This document shows, piece after piece, positions 13,701 to 24,300 of a stretch of DNA of 64,000 nucleotides. The stretch covers positions 62,001 to 126,000 of the forward strand of contig JASANH010000427.1 in assembly GCA_030248295.1 (NCBI GenBank). The letters run 5' to 3'. Within the stretch, counting starts at the first letter, position 1; the number at the start of each line of letters is the position of its first letter. The DNA is from Mesodorylaimus sp. YZB2_4 (lineage: Eukaryota > Nematoda > Enoplea > Dorylaimida > Dorylaimidae). Both the position numbers and the translations under genes were made by a program. Under the pieces are notes generated by a model. That model saw only the letters and a program-made list of their open reading frames with translations, was not told the origin of the DNA and made no database searches.

Positions 13701-15780
13701 CTATCAGACCACTGTATCCCTGGACTGCCCCGACCACCTCAACCACTGTCACTGATCCTGCCATGACAAGCGCCCTTTTCAACGATACAGCCACTAGCTG
13801 ATCGTCATTAGGTACAGAACTCACTGCAATTCTGATCTCATACCTCCCATATTACTGAGGTATATCAGCACACCACTTACTCGACTGACTCAACGGTATG
13901 GAAGGCACAGGTTGTGTCAAGGCATTCGATCCATCCGGCCTCGGCAACAATGCATCCAAAACCGAGTCCCACGCTTGCCACATCGGATGCTCGGCTGTCG
14001 ATGGCAATTCAGGACTGGAGACTGGCGTACAATGATAACTACGCATGACACGATCGGCCAACAGGAAATTACGGAACAGACTGGCCACTAGTAAATCTTG
14101 ACGGAACAATGTTTGGAACAATTCGCGCGGCAACGTATTCCAAGCAATCGTATCCGTAATTGCAGTCAATATCCAATTCAATTCACCCAATAATGTCCTT
14201 CTGTCCGATAATTGCCCAGGAATTTTATCAATAATATCCAAAGGTAACTTATCGGTTAAATTATTCTGAAGAATATACCAAAGTACGGCCACTTTGATCG
14301 GCGTCGTCAGGCAACTTGTGAATAAATCGCATGGCAGTTCGGGGTTTGTTGGTAAAATTTGATCGATTTGACAAGCACCGAGTTGAATACAATCACGAAA
14401 ATTGGGCACTGTCGCTGCACTGGTCGCGCTTGATGGTGTAGTATTGGAATTAAGATGCACAGAATTGCCCACCGCCCCCGTCTCATCAGATGGGACACCA
14501 TCACCATCGTGCGGTTGCTGACCAGGTATTACATTTATGTCATTCGAGCTTTTCCGTGCGGCTGAAAACCGAGATTTTTTAACTGGTTTAACACATTCTC
14601 CTGAGATTTCCAAGAAAATAAAATATCGATATCGATCGTTTATCGATACTACTGTCTCGGTTCTCTAACCCTCAAATTCCAGTCTCCTCTCCTTTAGTGT
14701 TCAAGTACTAGATGAGGCAATGGGAGGTGGTAACAGGAGAACTGTATTCCACTACCAAAAATCAATAGCCCACTAACCTTGATTGACAGACGCTCCATTC
14801 TGTTGTCCAGCCGCATTCAACATTTCTCGTTCATGTTGTTCGGCGAATTGGCGAAAACTTTCCACCACTTGACCGGCACAATTACAATCCCAGACGAATA
14901 TGCTCGGCGTGGACATCCACGTTTGCAAATCGTATATGCTCAATGGGATATACTGCGTGTATCGTTCGTTGAAGACCCATATCTCGCCATTTCTCGTGGG
15001 CTTCGGTACCCCGTGACCATTGTAATGGAATAGGACACGTTCATCCTTGGCATTGCGTCGAAGTGACATGCTTAACTTCTTGACATCTTCCACTGTCGGG
15101 TCCAAGCTTAGTTTGTACCTGTAATGGCAAAAGAATCAGACGTATCACGAAGCTCAATTTTCGTGCATTACCTTGCTCGAGGCTGCCATCGTTCATATTG
15201 CTTCTGCAATGCAGTACCAATCATCTCCAATGCCTTCTGTTGACTCATGGCCATCGGATCTAGCCAGCATTCCAACCGCGCGCATGGTTGCGGCTGAAAG
15301 CAGAAAACACGGTCTGTCAAGCACGAAATTGGATACGCCTGGTTTACGAGCGCTCGTCCTAAATGCATTTGACTCGCAGGACAACCCATGACGCCAAACC
15401 CCAAGGAAAAATGACATAACCAAAAGATATAAACAGAAGAGGACAAATGTTGAAACCCGAACCCTTCCAAAAAAACATGTGATCTATCCCCGGATGGAGA
15501 CATAATCAAAGGATAATGTCAGGTCCTCCCACGACCAGCACAGCATGGACCATATCCCTACCTTGACCACATCAGGAGGATCGACCCCAATATTCAGGCA
15601 CAACGTCAATGCCACGGACACAGTCTTCATTCTTTCTTTCATTCTCCACGTCTCAGTTGGTCTTCGTTCTCCTTCAATCGCCTCACAATGTCTCGCTTCC
15701 AAAAAAGCAACAGGATATTGGACGGGGATCTCGTCATCGTCGCCACTGTCGCCACTCGCTGGTCCACTTGTCGATGCCAT
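1766..15780 (-). CDS. RPTOR: Raptor, regulatory-associated protein of mTOR
   Basis: Raptor is the mTORC1 scaffold that recruits substrates to the TOR kinase. Coding exons in gene order are 15780-15562, 15293-15172, 15118-14778, 14600-13881, 11972-10842, 9090-8336, 6405-5633 and 2384-1766. All junction phases agree and the total is 4680 nt, or 1559 aa; vertebrate Raptor is about 1335 aa. The N-terminal conserved caspase-like (RNC) domain covers roughly residues 20-460, with HYNGHGVP at 145-152 and WDCNCAG at 190-196. HEAT-type repeats follow to about 790 ([23 protein letters not shown]-like and [13 protein letters not shown] blocks). A variable Ser/Pro/Ala-rich linker is mainly in exon 6, and a WD40 propeller covers about 1150-1555 and contains YHDGFMGQ. 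The start is the ATG at 15780, in good context (gaccATGG). In-frame ATGs at 15801 and 15831 would add 7-17 aa. Exon 4 could instead begin at 14561, also in phase. Introns hold many foldbacks and SINE-like repeats. Confidence 0.97.
2588..3011. mobile_element. TA-flanked MITE, family M2 copy 1
   Basis: The element is 424 bp, has imperfect arms and is bounded by TA on both sides. Its ends are GGGTCCTAATTTTCGTCGG on the left and CGACTATAATTAAGCCC on the right. Both arms carry the conserved words gatgtcagcgacaat and tttctctac in opposite orientation. TA duplication points to a Tc1/mariner-type mobiliser, which is inference. Related copies lie at 56100-56539 and from 57255. Confidence 0.75.
3872..4975. 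mobile_element. CCGACC-rich foldback element, copy 1
   Basis: The terminal regions are inverted copies of a roughly 130 bp sequence made of CCGACC/CCCGAC hexamers. Both ends share tccagcatcgaccgaccc. The 800 bp core has no recognisable coding region. The layout resembles a foldback transposon with minisatellite-like arms. A related copy lies at 48505-49700. Confidence 0.65.
5068..5356 (-). mobile_element. SINE-B, tRNA-derived, copy 1
   Basis: On the minus strand the head ccgcggtggtgcagcggtt has an A box (TGGTGCAGCGG), followed by a GGTTCG-type B box. The body contains tttgcggaccataaaccctcgctgaccc and the tail ends in cgggcttcggctcaaaaaa. The copy is nearly full length. It lies in Raptor intron 7 in the same orientation as the gene. 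Confidence 0.8.
7005..7525. repeat. Foldback with repeated agaggtaggg words
   Basis: The left arm contains cacagaaagccgatagaggtaggg and ggtagggggtacc. The right arm contains their reverse complements, ggtaccccctacctgctttctgtg and cctacctctaccaatcgg. The arms hold nested partial copies of the same word, so it probably grew by internal duplication. No protein is encoded. Confidence 0.65.
7662..8040. repeat. Short foldback, about 380 bp
   Basis: The word tagggataggtcgggatca near 7666-7684 is mirrored by tgatcccgacctatcccta near 8020-8038, and both are flanked by gcgaatta. The interior is AT-rich and non-coding. It is probably a MITE; its class is not determinable from the ends. Confidence 0.55.
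9091..10841 (-). other. Raptor intron 5
   Basis: This 1.75 kb intron has a GTAAGA donor and a tttctgcag acceptor. It contains a perfect short inverted repeat ggattgaacac/gtgttcaatcc at 9613-9653, a GGCGGGAAATTTAAATTT motif near 9519 and a 400 bp foldback at 10300-10715. No exon-like frame stands out. Confidence 0.65.
10300..10715. repeat. Foldback, about 415 bp
   Basis: The left arm (actgatttcagca, caacaggtac, ttgaaacc, ttcctgattttggctc) is repeated in reverse complement to about 10712. The two arms meet near 10520. A third, single-arm copy lies near 3595-3810 in another Raptor intron, so this is a family and not a chance palindrome. Confidence 0.65.
11990..12075 (+). repeat. tRNA-like repeat piece (SINE-C)
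   Basis: The plus strand carries gggttcgaatcccgctcaag, a good B box/T-arm, after a sequence with weak A-box resemblance. No closed acceptor stem can be drawn, so this is not a functional tRNA gene. Similar GTTCGATTCCCGCTCAAG segments occur at 28085-28150 (minus), and a related one lies at 28205-28295 (plus). They probably belong to one tRNA-derived family. Confidence 0.45.
12945..13290. repeat. Foldback, about 345 bp
   Basis: The left arm contains taccaggagtagaggtagtc and gcagttactgatagc. The right arm contains the reverse complements gactacctctactcctggta and gctatcagtaatcgc. The ends are tctcaatgatat / atatcaatgaga. It is non-coding. Confidence 0.65.
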
Positions 15781-16575
15781 GGTCGAAATTTCAATCGTCA
15801 TTTGCAAAAAGCGAAAAATATTCACCAACACAAATTGTTCTATATTATTAATAAATTTCCATTAAAAAATTTTGAAGATGAACATTTGTAACATTGGCTT
15901 TCACAAAAAGAATTCTCCACTTTTCACAAATAAATAAAGAAATTGATCGATTCCCAGATTTTACTGGTTTCTGATCAAAAAAGTGAACGTTTGAAAATGA
16001 AGAACGTGCAAAATGTAAGACGTTCACGTGAAAGAATGCACGTTTACTTTTTGTCTTCCCTTCACGATCGAAACCGTGCTTTTGGTTTGACTCGGTGCCA
16101 ACTGACTGCAGCCCGCGCACAATTTGGACAGGTACAATAAAATGGCACGAATATCAGTTTGGCGGGAAATTGTAATTCAAATACACACGAGGCAATAATC
16201 GAATTGCAATCAGATTGTGGCAGCGGTTGTTTTAAGTCGCAAGTACCAACAGGCTCTATAAATAATTGACTAAAAATCTCTGTGTCTCTGATCGCGAATC
16301 TGATCTACTAAGAAAATTTTTGAAGTGCACATTTTCGAATTAAAAGGCGCGAAACCCTGAAATTGAAAGTTTGAATTGAAAAGTAGACAAAAAAGCCAAG
16401 GAGGCGGCAAATTCAAATTGAATTGTAAAAAATACCCGGGTAAATTGGCCAGCTAACGGCTCTAATGTGTTCTCAAAGGCTGAAAAAAATAATTTTTGAA
16501 AGTGAGTCTTGTAAACTTGGACTTTCCGAAGTCGGTCCCTTTTCCTAGAAAGGCTATGTAGATCGATCAGAAAAT

Positions 16576-16885
16576 CATCGATTAATCGGTTGAGTATTGC
16601 TCCACTGATCGATGGCCAATCAAAGTGCAATAGGGAAATTGTGGCTTGTCATTTTTCTGAATTGACAGTTGTAGCTCTCAAATTCGCATTTTCTCGCACT
16701 TTTCGAAAAAGCAGCCGAATTTTGATTTTTGCGTACGCTTTATGCTCTCCAATACTTTTTAAAAAAGTAAGCGAAAATATGAATTTGCGAGCCAGGATCG
16801 TCCACTCAGAAAAATGCCGAGCCACGTAATTGCCAGTCGCAACGTTGATTGCCAATCGATCAGTGGGCACAGAATCGATTAGTCA
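16576..16885. repeat. Foldback MITE, about 310 bp
   Basis: The outer arms are tcgattaatcg...ccactgatcgatggccaatc on the left and gattgccaatcgatcagtggg...cgattagtc on the right. Inner parts of the arms (catttttctgaattgac / ctcagaaaaatg, caaattcgcattttctcgc / gcgaaaatatgaatttg) also pair. It is non-coding and lies in the divergent promoter region. Confidence 0.7.
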
Positions 16886-17426
16886 GTGATTTTCCCATCA
16901 TTAGCTTGGTCATCGAGGGCTTATGAGTGTCATGACATTTCATCTAATTTCTTTTTGACGTTCGGCTTTCTGCGTCTTGTATTTGCCACAGCTAAACCTG
17001 AAGCTTCATGTGCACTTGCCCAAGCCCCCATGCACTCTAGCGGGGTCGAGGCATTCAAGTCTTTCCAAACCCCCCCCCCCTTTAACAAGGGCGATTCGTA
17101 TTTATCCACAACCTTTTCCATACTTTCGAACCATCAAGCTGACTGTGGCGGCTGATTTGCAAGATTAGTTTTTCAAGTTACCAGAAACAAATCATGTGGC
17201 GGGTTCGGAACCAGGGACTTTTAATCACCAACCATGCCCACACCTGTGTCCAGCAACATACATGTTTAGAGCAGAGAGCTCTAAAAATTGTTTCTCACCG
17301 TCGCAGTTTTCCATATCCTTCAGCCAGGAGCCCATCGAAGTCGACAGTAATATCCCCGGACCGCAAGTTTGTGTGTGAAAGGATTCAGGAGTTTATAGAC
17401 CATTTCACTGGCTTCATACACTGGAA

Positions 17427-17687
17427 AATTTAAGTTTCCCGCTTCTAGCTGCTTATGACAATTTTACATAGATAAAAAGTTCCTCATTTTGAAGCTGTCC
17501 GCTTGTCATATCGACAGAAATTGTCTAATGACGGTTTTCCTGATTCATGGCTTTAATTAATTTTTTTCAAAAAAAAAGCCAGGAGCTTTTTTTATTCTGT
17601 ATAAAAAAGCTTTTAAGAGCGGGAAGCGCGCTAGCTCTTATTGACGTGAACTTGTCATAAGCGGCTTGCACAGGGAAATTCAAATTT
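17427..17687. mobile_element. GGCGGGAAATT MITE, family M1 copy 1
   Basis: The left end tttcccgcttctagctgcttatgacaatttt is mirrored by acttgtcataagcggcttgcacagggaaatt at the right. The element is about 260 bp with no open frame. Copies 2 and 3 are at 35416-35677 and 62871-63095. Confidence 0.7.
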
Positions 17688-18308
17688 AGCTTTGAGAAAT
17701 GGTCTATCAATTTCACTTTTCCCTTCCATATCATAATTTTACAGCAATTTTTGACATTGTGCTAATTATTTTGCCAACATACATGTACGGAGCCACTGTA
17801 AGTGCTCTTGAACAGGGCACCTCAGACCTGTCCAAATCCTACAGTATAACCCCCCCCCCCAGTGAGGGATGTGCTGGGCGCGGACCATAGGTACTAAGGC
17901 CACGTAGCAAGGCTTGAGACTATCTGATACCTACATGAACAATGCTACATTGATTGTGAGTCGAATGACACAACACAAGCTGACCATAATCCATGGCCAT
18001 ATTTGAATTTCGCGCCATTTCCTTTAGCCAGCGTGGAGGCGTGGCTAGCTTTGCGGTCCGTGATTGGCCTCTGTTTGCCCGCCCTGGCGCCCCTCCTTTT
18101 GATCATGCGTCTAGTTCCGACAGTCGCACAATCGCCCAGGCGTTTTGTGGAGCGAGTTAGTAAGAGTCATCATTTCACTCGTCTCTTGGCAAGATCAAGA
18201 GACCGACAACTGGTTTCCTCGTAACAGGCCGGTGTTATTGAGACGAGCGAGACAAGGAGTTGAGAAAGATTGAGTAGAAGATTTTATCACGACCTATCGA
18301 GTACGCGA

Positions 18309-21300
18309 ATGTTATCGTCCATTATGTTTCCTGGACATTTTATGGGTGAGTGATAAGACTGATATTTTTAGAAAGAAAACAGATTTTTCTGTCTGAATCG
18401 CTGAGATAACTCGAGAGGCAGTTTTATCGTTCTCTGATCACTCTTGTGGTCTCCGATTGCCGAGACCATTTTGAAGTATTTGCCATCCGCAAGGTCCTTT
18501 GTAGGATTGAACCTAATGGCCGGTGGTCATCCTTCGTTACCTCCCTCGATGAACCCGTCATCAATGTCCTTGATTCCGTCCGTTTCCTCAACACAATCAT
18601 CGAATATGAACCCGTGCCATACCCGATCGGGTGGTGTGCCCGTATCGGCTCCATCGCCCAGCTTATTCCCATCGATGCCGCCCATCCGAGGTCCATCATC
18701 GAACGATTTCAACCATCCGTCCATGCCGTTCTGGCCACCCTCGATGCCATTCCCCAACTTGTTCGGCATGCCGCAGTCACCAAATTTGGCAAATATGAAT
18801 AAGAATGCAATGGCAATGAATGCGCCAGGTTAGTCCCGTTTTTTTATCATTTTCCTCTTCCTGCAAATCTTGATTGCATAAGTTTGTTTTAGTTGACTTC
18901 ACTGCGTATTGGTTGAAGGGCATGCCAGCATTCCCACGACCGCCCATACCTCCGGCCGCCTTCCTAGCACCCCAAGTGCCAGCATCGCCTCAGTTTCAGC
19001 CGTCATGTATCCCCAAATCGAGTCCTGTCAATTTGGAACCGCCAGCCAAGAAACGTAAGTCGAACTTGCACATGGGGTCGGGGTACTGTAGTTGCGGGAA
19101 GTGCACTTTTGAGCCTGATCGATTTTGTCCTTGGGTCGGGTGGGGTCTGAGGTTTCGAGTTTCTGGGCGCGTTTGGTTCGGTGAGGTCTAATTTTGTGCC
19201 TCCTACTGTAATATCGCCTGGCCTCGAAGACACCTGGCGACCCGAGTCGGCCTGCTTTTTTCAGTGGGATTTCGAAAAATTTTCTTTTCCGGGGCTGCGA
19301 AAACTGCAAAATTGTGCACCTTGAATGACTGGCTTTTCCCTCTTTGCCCACTCCCGCAATCGAAGCGCATGAATCTTGACACGTCGAATGATTGGGGTCG
19401 TGGCACCTAGACCAAGCCTAATGAGGCAGGTGCATTTTTGCGCGGTGCGTCTTTTTGTTCATTTCCATTTTTATTACTAACCTTTTCCAAACGGCTTTTA
19501 TGACACCGTTCACTTATTATCATGCAAACATGGTTGCCTACCTGGACCGGGTCCGCTAGCGGGGGTTACGCTTTATTAGGCTCGGCTGTGTTGGTTAATT
19601 GCGCCGATCTCGTGTCCTCTATGTCACTTTGGGAGGCCCTCTGATCGTGTCTTTTGGCCGCCCATAGGTCTGGCTCGCCTCTGTGCATCGGGCCATAATG
19701 CCCGGGCGACGTTTACAGTTTTCTCGCTCAATGGACAAATAGCCGGTCCGAGATTCAATTAATGGGATTAATCGTCGGCGGGTTTGGGTCTGCATCGATT
19801 GTTCTGCTCGCCTGGCCCGCACGTGCTCGGATGAAGGAAATATAAAATTTATGACCCCGACTAGGATAATCCGAGTAAGGTCGAGGCGGCCGATAATAAG
19901 AGCACTGATTCCGATGGACGCATCTTTTGAAGTTGGCCTTCCTCTTTCGCCGGCACCTGTCTTTCGGCATCGTCGATGGAGGGCGGAAAAGTGGCCGACA
20001 TAATCTTAGTGGACAATGGTCAGTCCATCTTTTTGACTGATTGCTTTCCGTGGGAATACGCAGAATAGGCGCCTCGATGTCTGCCCGACGACCTGGACTT
20101 GGTTTTACGATGTTTTTCTCAGATCTCGCCTCTTTTAGGACTACAGTATATTAGAGCAGGGAGCAGCCATGTTAGCTCGAGTAGACGAGACACCCGCGCA
20201 GTCTTGGCTCAATCTTAGAAAGGAGACATCGTCAACAGGAGATCATCCACAAAGTGATTACAGAATTAAGATCCGCTTTTCGAGGATTTCGCCCATTCTA
20301 TAAGTTCGTTCCGAGAGATTAGCAAGGCACCGACTGTCTCTTGCTACGAGCCGATTAGGATGCTTGTTACTTTTCCTCGATTCATCAAAGATGTTTAAAA
20401 ATTTAGAATAACTTTCTCCAGAAAGCTTTGATTTTTCACGTTTTCACACGTTTTATTCCAACATGTTTAAAGTGAACACTTGATAAAATTTGTACTCTAA
20501 GAGATTCTAACTTGAAGAGTTTTCCGTGCGGTTACAGTAATCATTAAAATTTAGGCAGGTGCCGGTTGCGTGATGAGAAGCTAGTCGAGTGTGTTGTGTC
20601 ATATTACAAAAGAACAAGTCTTAGTCGCTTGATTGCTAAGCGAGAAATGGCAGCTGTTTTTTTTGGCGAATAGTGAATCAGATGAAAAAGTTGAATACTT
20701 TTTTCAAATATTTGACTACAACAACGAGCAGTGCCCTGTGTATGTATATTAGCAAGTGCACACAGTAGTTAGCTAGGGTTGCTGTGCAGTGCCGGCCATG
20801 TCGTATTCGAAAAATGAAAAGCTGTTGGGTATGGAAAGGAGAAAGTGAAAATAGGCTACATAAACACGCTTCGGGTGTGAAACGACGAAAAGCCATCGAC
20901 TCTAGGCCGTCCAATATACATTCATTCGTCACAAGGGGGCTGATAGAGAACTTTGGATTAGTTGGGCCCGATAAAAGTTCAGCGTAGAGCATTGACTGAT
21001 GACCGTCTGCATACCACGGGCTACACAAAGTTAGCTTGGCAAAAAAACTGCTAAACTTTACTGGGCGGCTTTTTATGAAATCAGAAAATAGATGGCGACC
21101 GATTAAGAGCCTATTTTGTCAAGTCAGCCTACTCGCTTACCGGGATGGGATTAGGGATTTTTTGCTGTTCTGTCGCGGCAGTAGCCTTTAGAAAATTTTG
21201 TTGGACTTGGGTTTTTCCATCTTGAGAAACTAAGCGTATTTGGGCTTTCAAAATTGTTTGTAGATCCTTGTCAAAATAGTGTGGGAAGGCTGGAAATATT

Positions 21301-24300
21301 GATGTGTTAGCCGGTGATCAGACGTCTGATTCCACTATTCGGGCACTCGATTGTGCCAGTGACCAGTGGTGTGTTCCGACTGGGAACAGTGCGAGTCTCA
21401 CCAGTCCCTGACTCATTGTCTATGCCTGCGCGGGGAGCCTCTCCTAGTGCCTACAGTATGAACCATCACCGTCAGCAATCTCGTGTAATTCTCGAAAAAG
21501 GTGCCAGTGGCCGACAAAAGGCGGCTTGATTGAGCAAAGTCGAAGTCGAGGCGGACATTCGGGGACTCGCTTGACCAAATAGAAATTGACAAGACCGACG
21601 TTGTGTAATGATGCATGGAGCGAGTTCGTCCTCGCATTTTGACTGAAACAGACTTTTGTATACTTTTCGTGTTTGGAAATGGGCAATATAAGAAAAGGGC
21701 GAATAGTTAAGGATCGAGTCGGCTAGGCCCATGGAAGGCAGGAAGGAAGGCGAAGGCGATTGAGCCAGGCTCGTTTACGATTATGATACCGAGTGGCCTT
21801 TTCTCTATTCATCTTCCGGTCGGGACGGGCGGACGGGGGAGAAGTTGAAAAGAGATTTTTCTAACAACAAAATCATTTAACCTCGACTCTGACTCCCTCG
21901 ACACAATACTTCCCCTAAATAGGTAGTGTATGCATAAAAATACGTTTCGCTCCATTTTCATCCGCCGGATGGCGCATTTTCTCACTTTGCCTATTATACT
22001 CACTCGTAAAAGAGAAAAGTCCCGGGCGTCAACATGTTCTAACATCTCTTCCACTATGTCGTATTCAAAAAAAGAACATGTTCGAAAATGACAATGGTCG
22101 GAAATGTTTTTTTTTTTCTTATGTAAACGAAAAGAAGGCCGAGTCGAACACAAATTCGCTGCAGAATTGAGGGTGTTTTGTTCGATGGTGAAATGTATTA
22201 TCCCATTTTTGGGCGGCGGTGTCCATTTTATGTACGACATAGCTCGAGCTAGTTCGGCCGAGTTGGTGAATGGCACTGGATGAGTCCGTGTCGAGTGAAG
22301 AAAGGTGTAAAATAGGGAATTGCTCGGCCAATATGACTTGGAAAAGTATGTATAAAAGGCTGGCCTGCGAAGACTCACTTCAAAGTATCGAGCTTGTTTG
22401 AAAGTGGTGTCAAAACGTTTTACGATTATTATCTGCAACGTCGACTTGAACTTTCTCACCATTAAAGGTGTTGACTGGGGCGAGGCGAGGGCGAGGAAAT
22501 GAGTCAGGTCAGGGTTGGGTAATGATGCGATGTATTGGCTCGGGGATACTGACCCACCAAATTGGATTTTTTTGCGCAGGAAACTCTGAAAGTCGTATGT
22601 CGCGGTTTACATATGCTAAAGTGCTGCTGGATTTGCACTCGAGCTAGGAATGGAGAGAAATCATTTTTGTAATCATAAAAAACCACACACTTTCGTAATT
22701 TTAAACTGTCAAATATTAATTTCTGTTTTTTCTGTCAGGGCTGGCGTACTGTAATCCTCATTCAGGCGGCTAAAAGACCGCGCACAATTTTTAATTCCCG
22801 CCAATTATGGCCAACTCTGGTACTGAAAAACAATAGATGCTACGGTGATAGTAGTGTGCTGCAACTGTCCAAAATATGGGATCGAAGACAGCAGGGACAA
22901 TCCTGTTTACCCTGTTGTTCTTCTTCGCACTACAATCGTTTTGCAGTACGAAGATTGGCGGGAATTTAAAATGGTGCGCTGCCTTTGAGTTAGCAGAAAT
23001 GATTCGTTTTTTACAAACCCGAAAAACGGGCCTTTAAAACGCAAAACCTGCTCTTTATTCCTACAGCACAGTAAAGGTTCACAAACTGCATAAAACCGTT
23101 CGCAAAAAGCAGTCGCCAATCCGACAAAGAGTCAGCTGCCATTTTTCTGTTCAGCTGTTTCTAAATTCAAAAGCATCAACATTTGGAGCTTAAAAAACTG
23201 ACTAGTTTTTTTTACAAAACGAAACGTCTAAAATGGAGTGGGCATGGCGAGAGTAGGATGTTGAATAGGTCGGGTTAGGCAAGGATTTTGTGTTGGGCAT
23301 ATACATAGTGCATAGGATATTTTGATTAGACTGAGCCGTGTCAGCTTTTCATCTTTTCAAAATGGCGTCTGGGCGATTTTTCGTCAATGTCAATTTTTCA
23401 CCATGTACGACGTTTCCAATCAACTGTCTTCCTATCGTGGCTGGCGAGGGAGGGGGTGGACGATTGGCGAAAACGATGGCTAGGACCGGAGAACAAATGA
23501 TCATCAAAGAAATTAATTCCCGCGTGCAAACATTTATAAAATCTTTGACAGCTAACAGACGTTTATGGACTGGGCTATGGTTGCGGCGAGGACGAGACTC
23601 ATAAACACGAGCACGAGTCCGCATAGAAGGCTCCAAAAAATACGTGTATAAATGAACTAAACGTCATTGGCCGAGCCTCCCATGCTGCTGGTCTTTGTAT
23701 AGCTTACGCAACGTTAATTAAAAATGCTATGGTACAGTTGAGGGTGATTTATTGGCAGTTAGATGAGGGGGAGGTTGGGCGAGCCTAATATATTGCGCAA
23801 GTGAATGTAGACTAGGGTCTTCCCCACCTAAAATGGCCTTTTCACCATACATATCGGCGTCTTCAAAGGGATTTTCTCTATTGCAGCTAAGACTAGAAAT
23901 GAGGTGCCAAACTGGGACGGGCATGGAGACAGTGAAGTAATGATGATCGTGCAGTGCGAACTGATGGTTACTGTAGACGCCCTGTAGTTGCTGGCAGCCG
24001 TCGAAGTAGAGCTCATCTCCTTATTCGACCGGATTTTCTGGAAATGCTTGACTTTGTATCTCGCCATTAGTTTCCCTAATAAGGAATGACTAAATGCTGG
24101 ATGCGCTTCTGCAACAAATAAGCACTTGATAAACACTCCAAAAATTCATTTAGAAGTAAAATGAGTTTTCTGTAGTCTAAAATGATAGCATAAAAAAAAA
24201 TGCAAAGATATTGTCGAATGATTTTGCAGACTCTCGTGCAGGATGGTCTCAAAAACGCACCAGGTAGTTTTCCTGATCATCGGAGCCTGAGACATCAACC

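Larger units (their letters stand above)
11973..13880 (-). other. Raptor intron 4, repeat-rich
   Basis: This 1.9 kb intron is dense in TGATCA, ATCAGT and GATAATC words. It contains a tRNA-like segment at 11990-12075, sequence related to the ends of the 24243-25113 foldback at 12780-12960, and a foldback at 12945-13290. The GTAAGT donor and ttttgcag acceptor are strong. Confidence 0.65.
15781..18308. other. Divergent intergenic region between Raptor and the E3 gene
   Basis: Raptor runs leftward from 15780 and the E3 gene runs rightward from 18309, so this 2.5 kb probably holds both promoters. A CpG-rich segment at about 18010-18330, just before the E3 start, is a good promoter candidate. A foldback (16576-16885), a MITE (17427-17687) and C10-type homopolymers near 17070 and 17850 fill much of the rest. 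Confidence 0.5.

Noticed and set aside
21809-22462. 217-codon open frame on the minus strand in the E3 intron
   Set aside because: No signal peptide, domain or repeated motif is visible and both ends are arbitrary. Kept only as a note in the intron entry.
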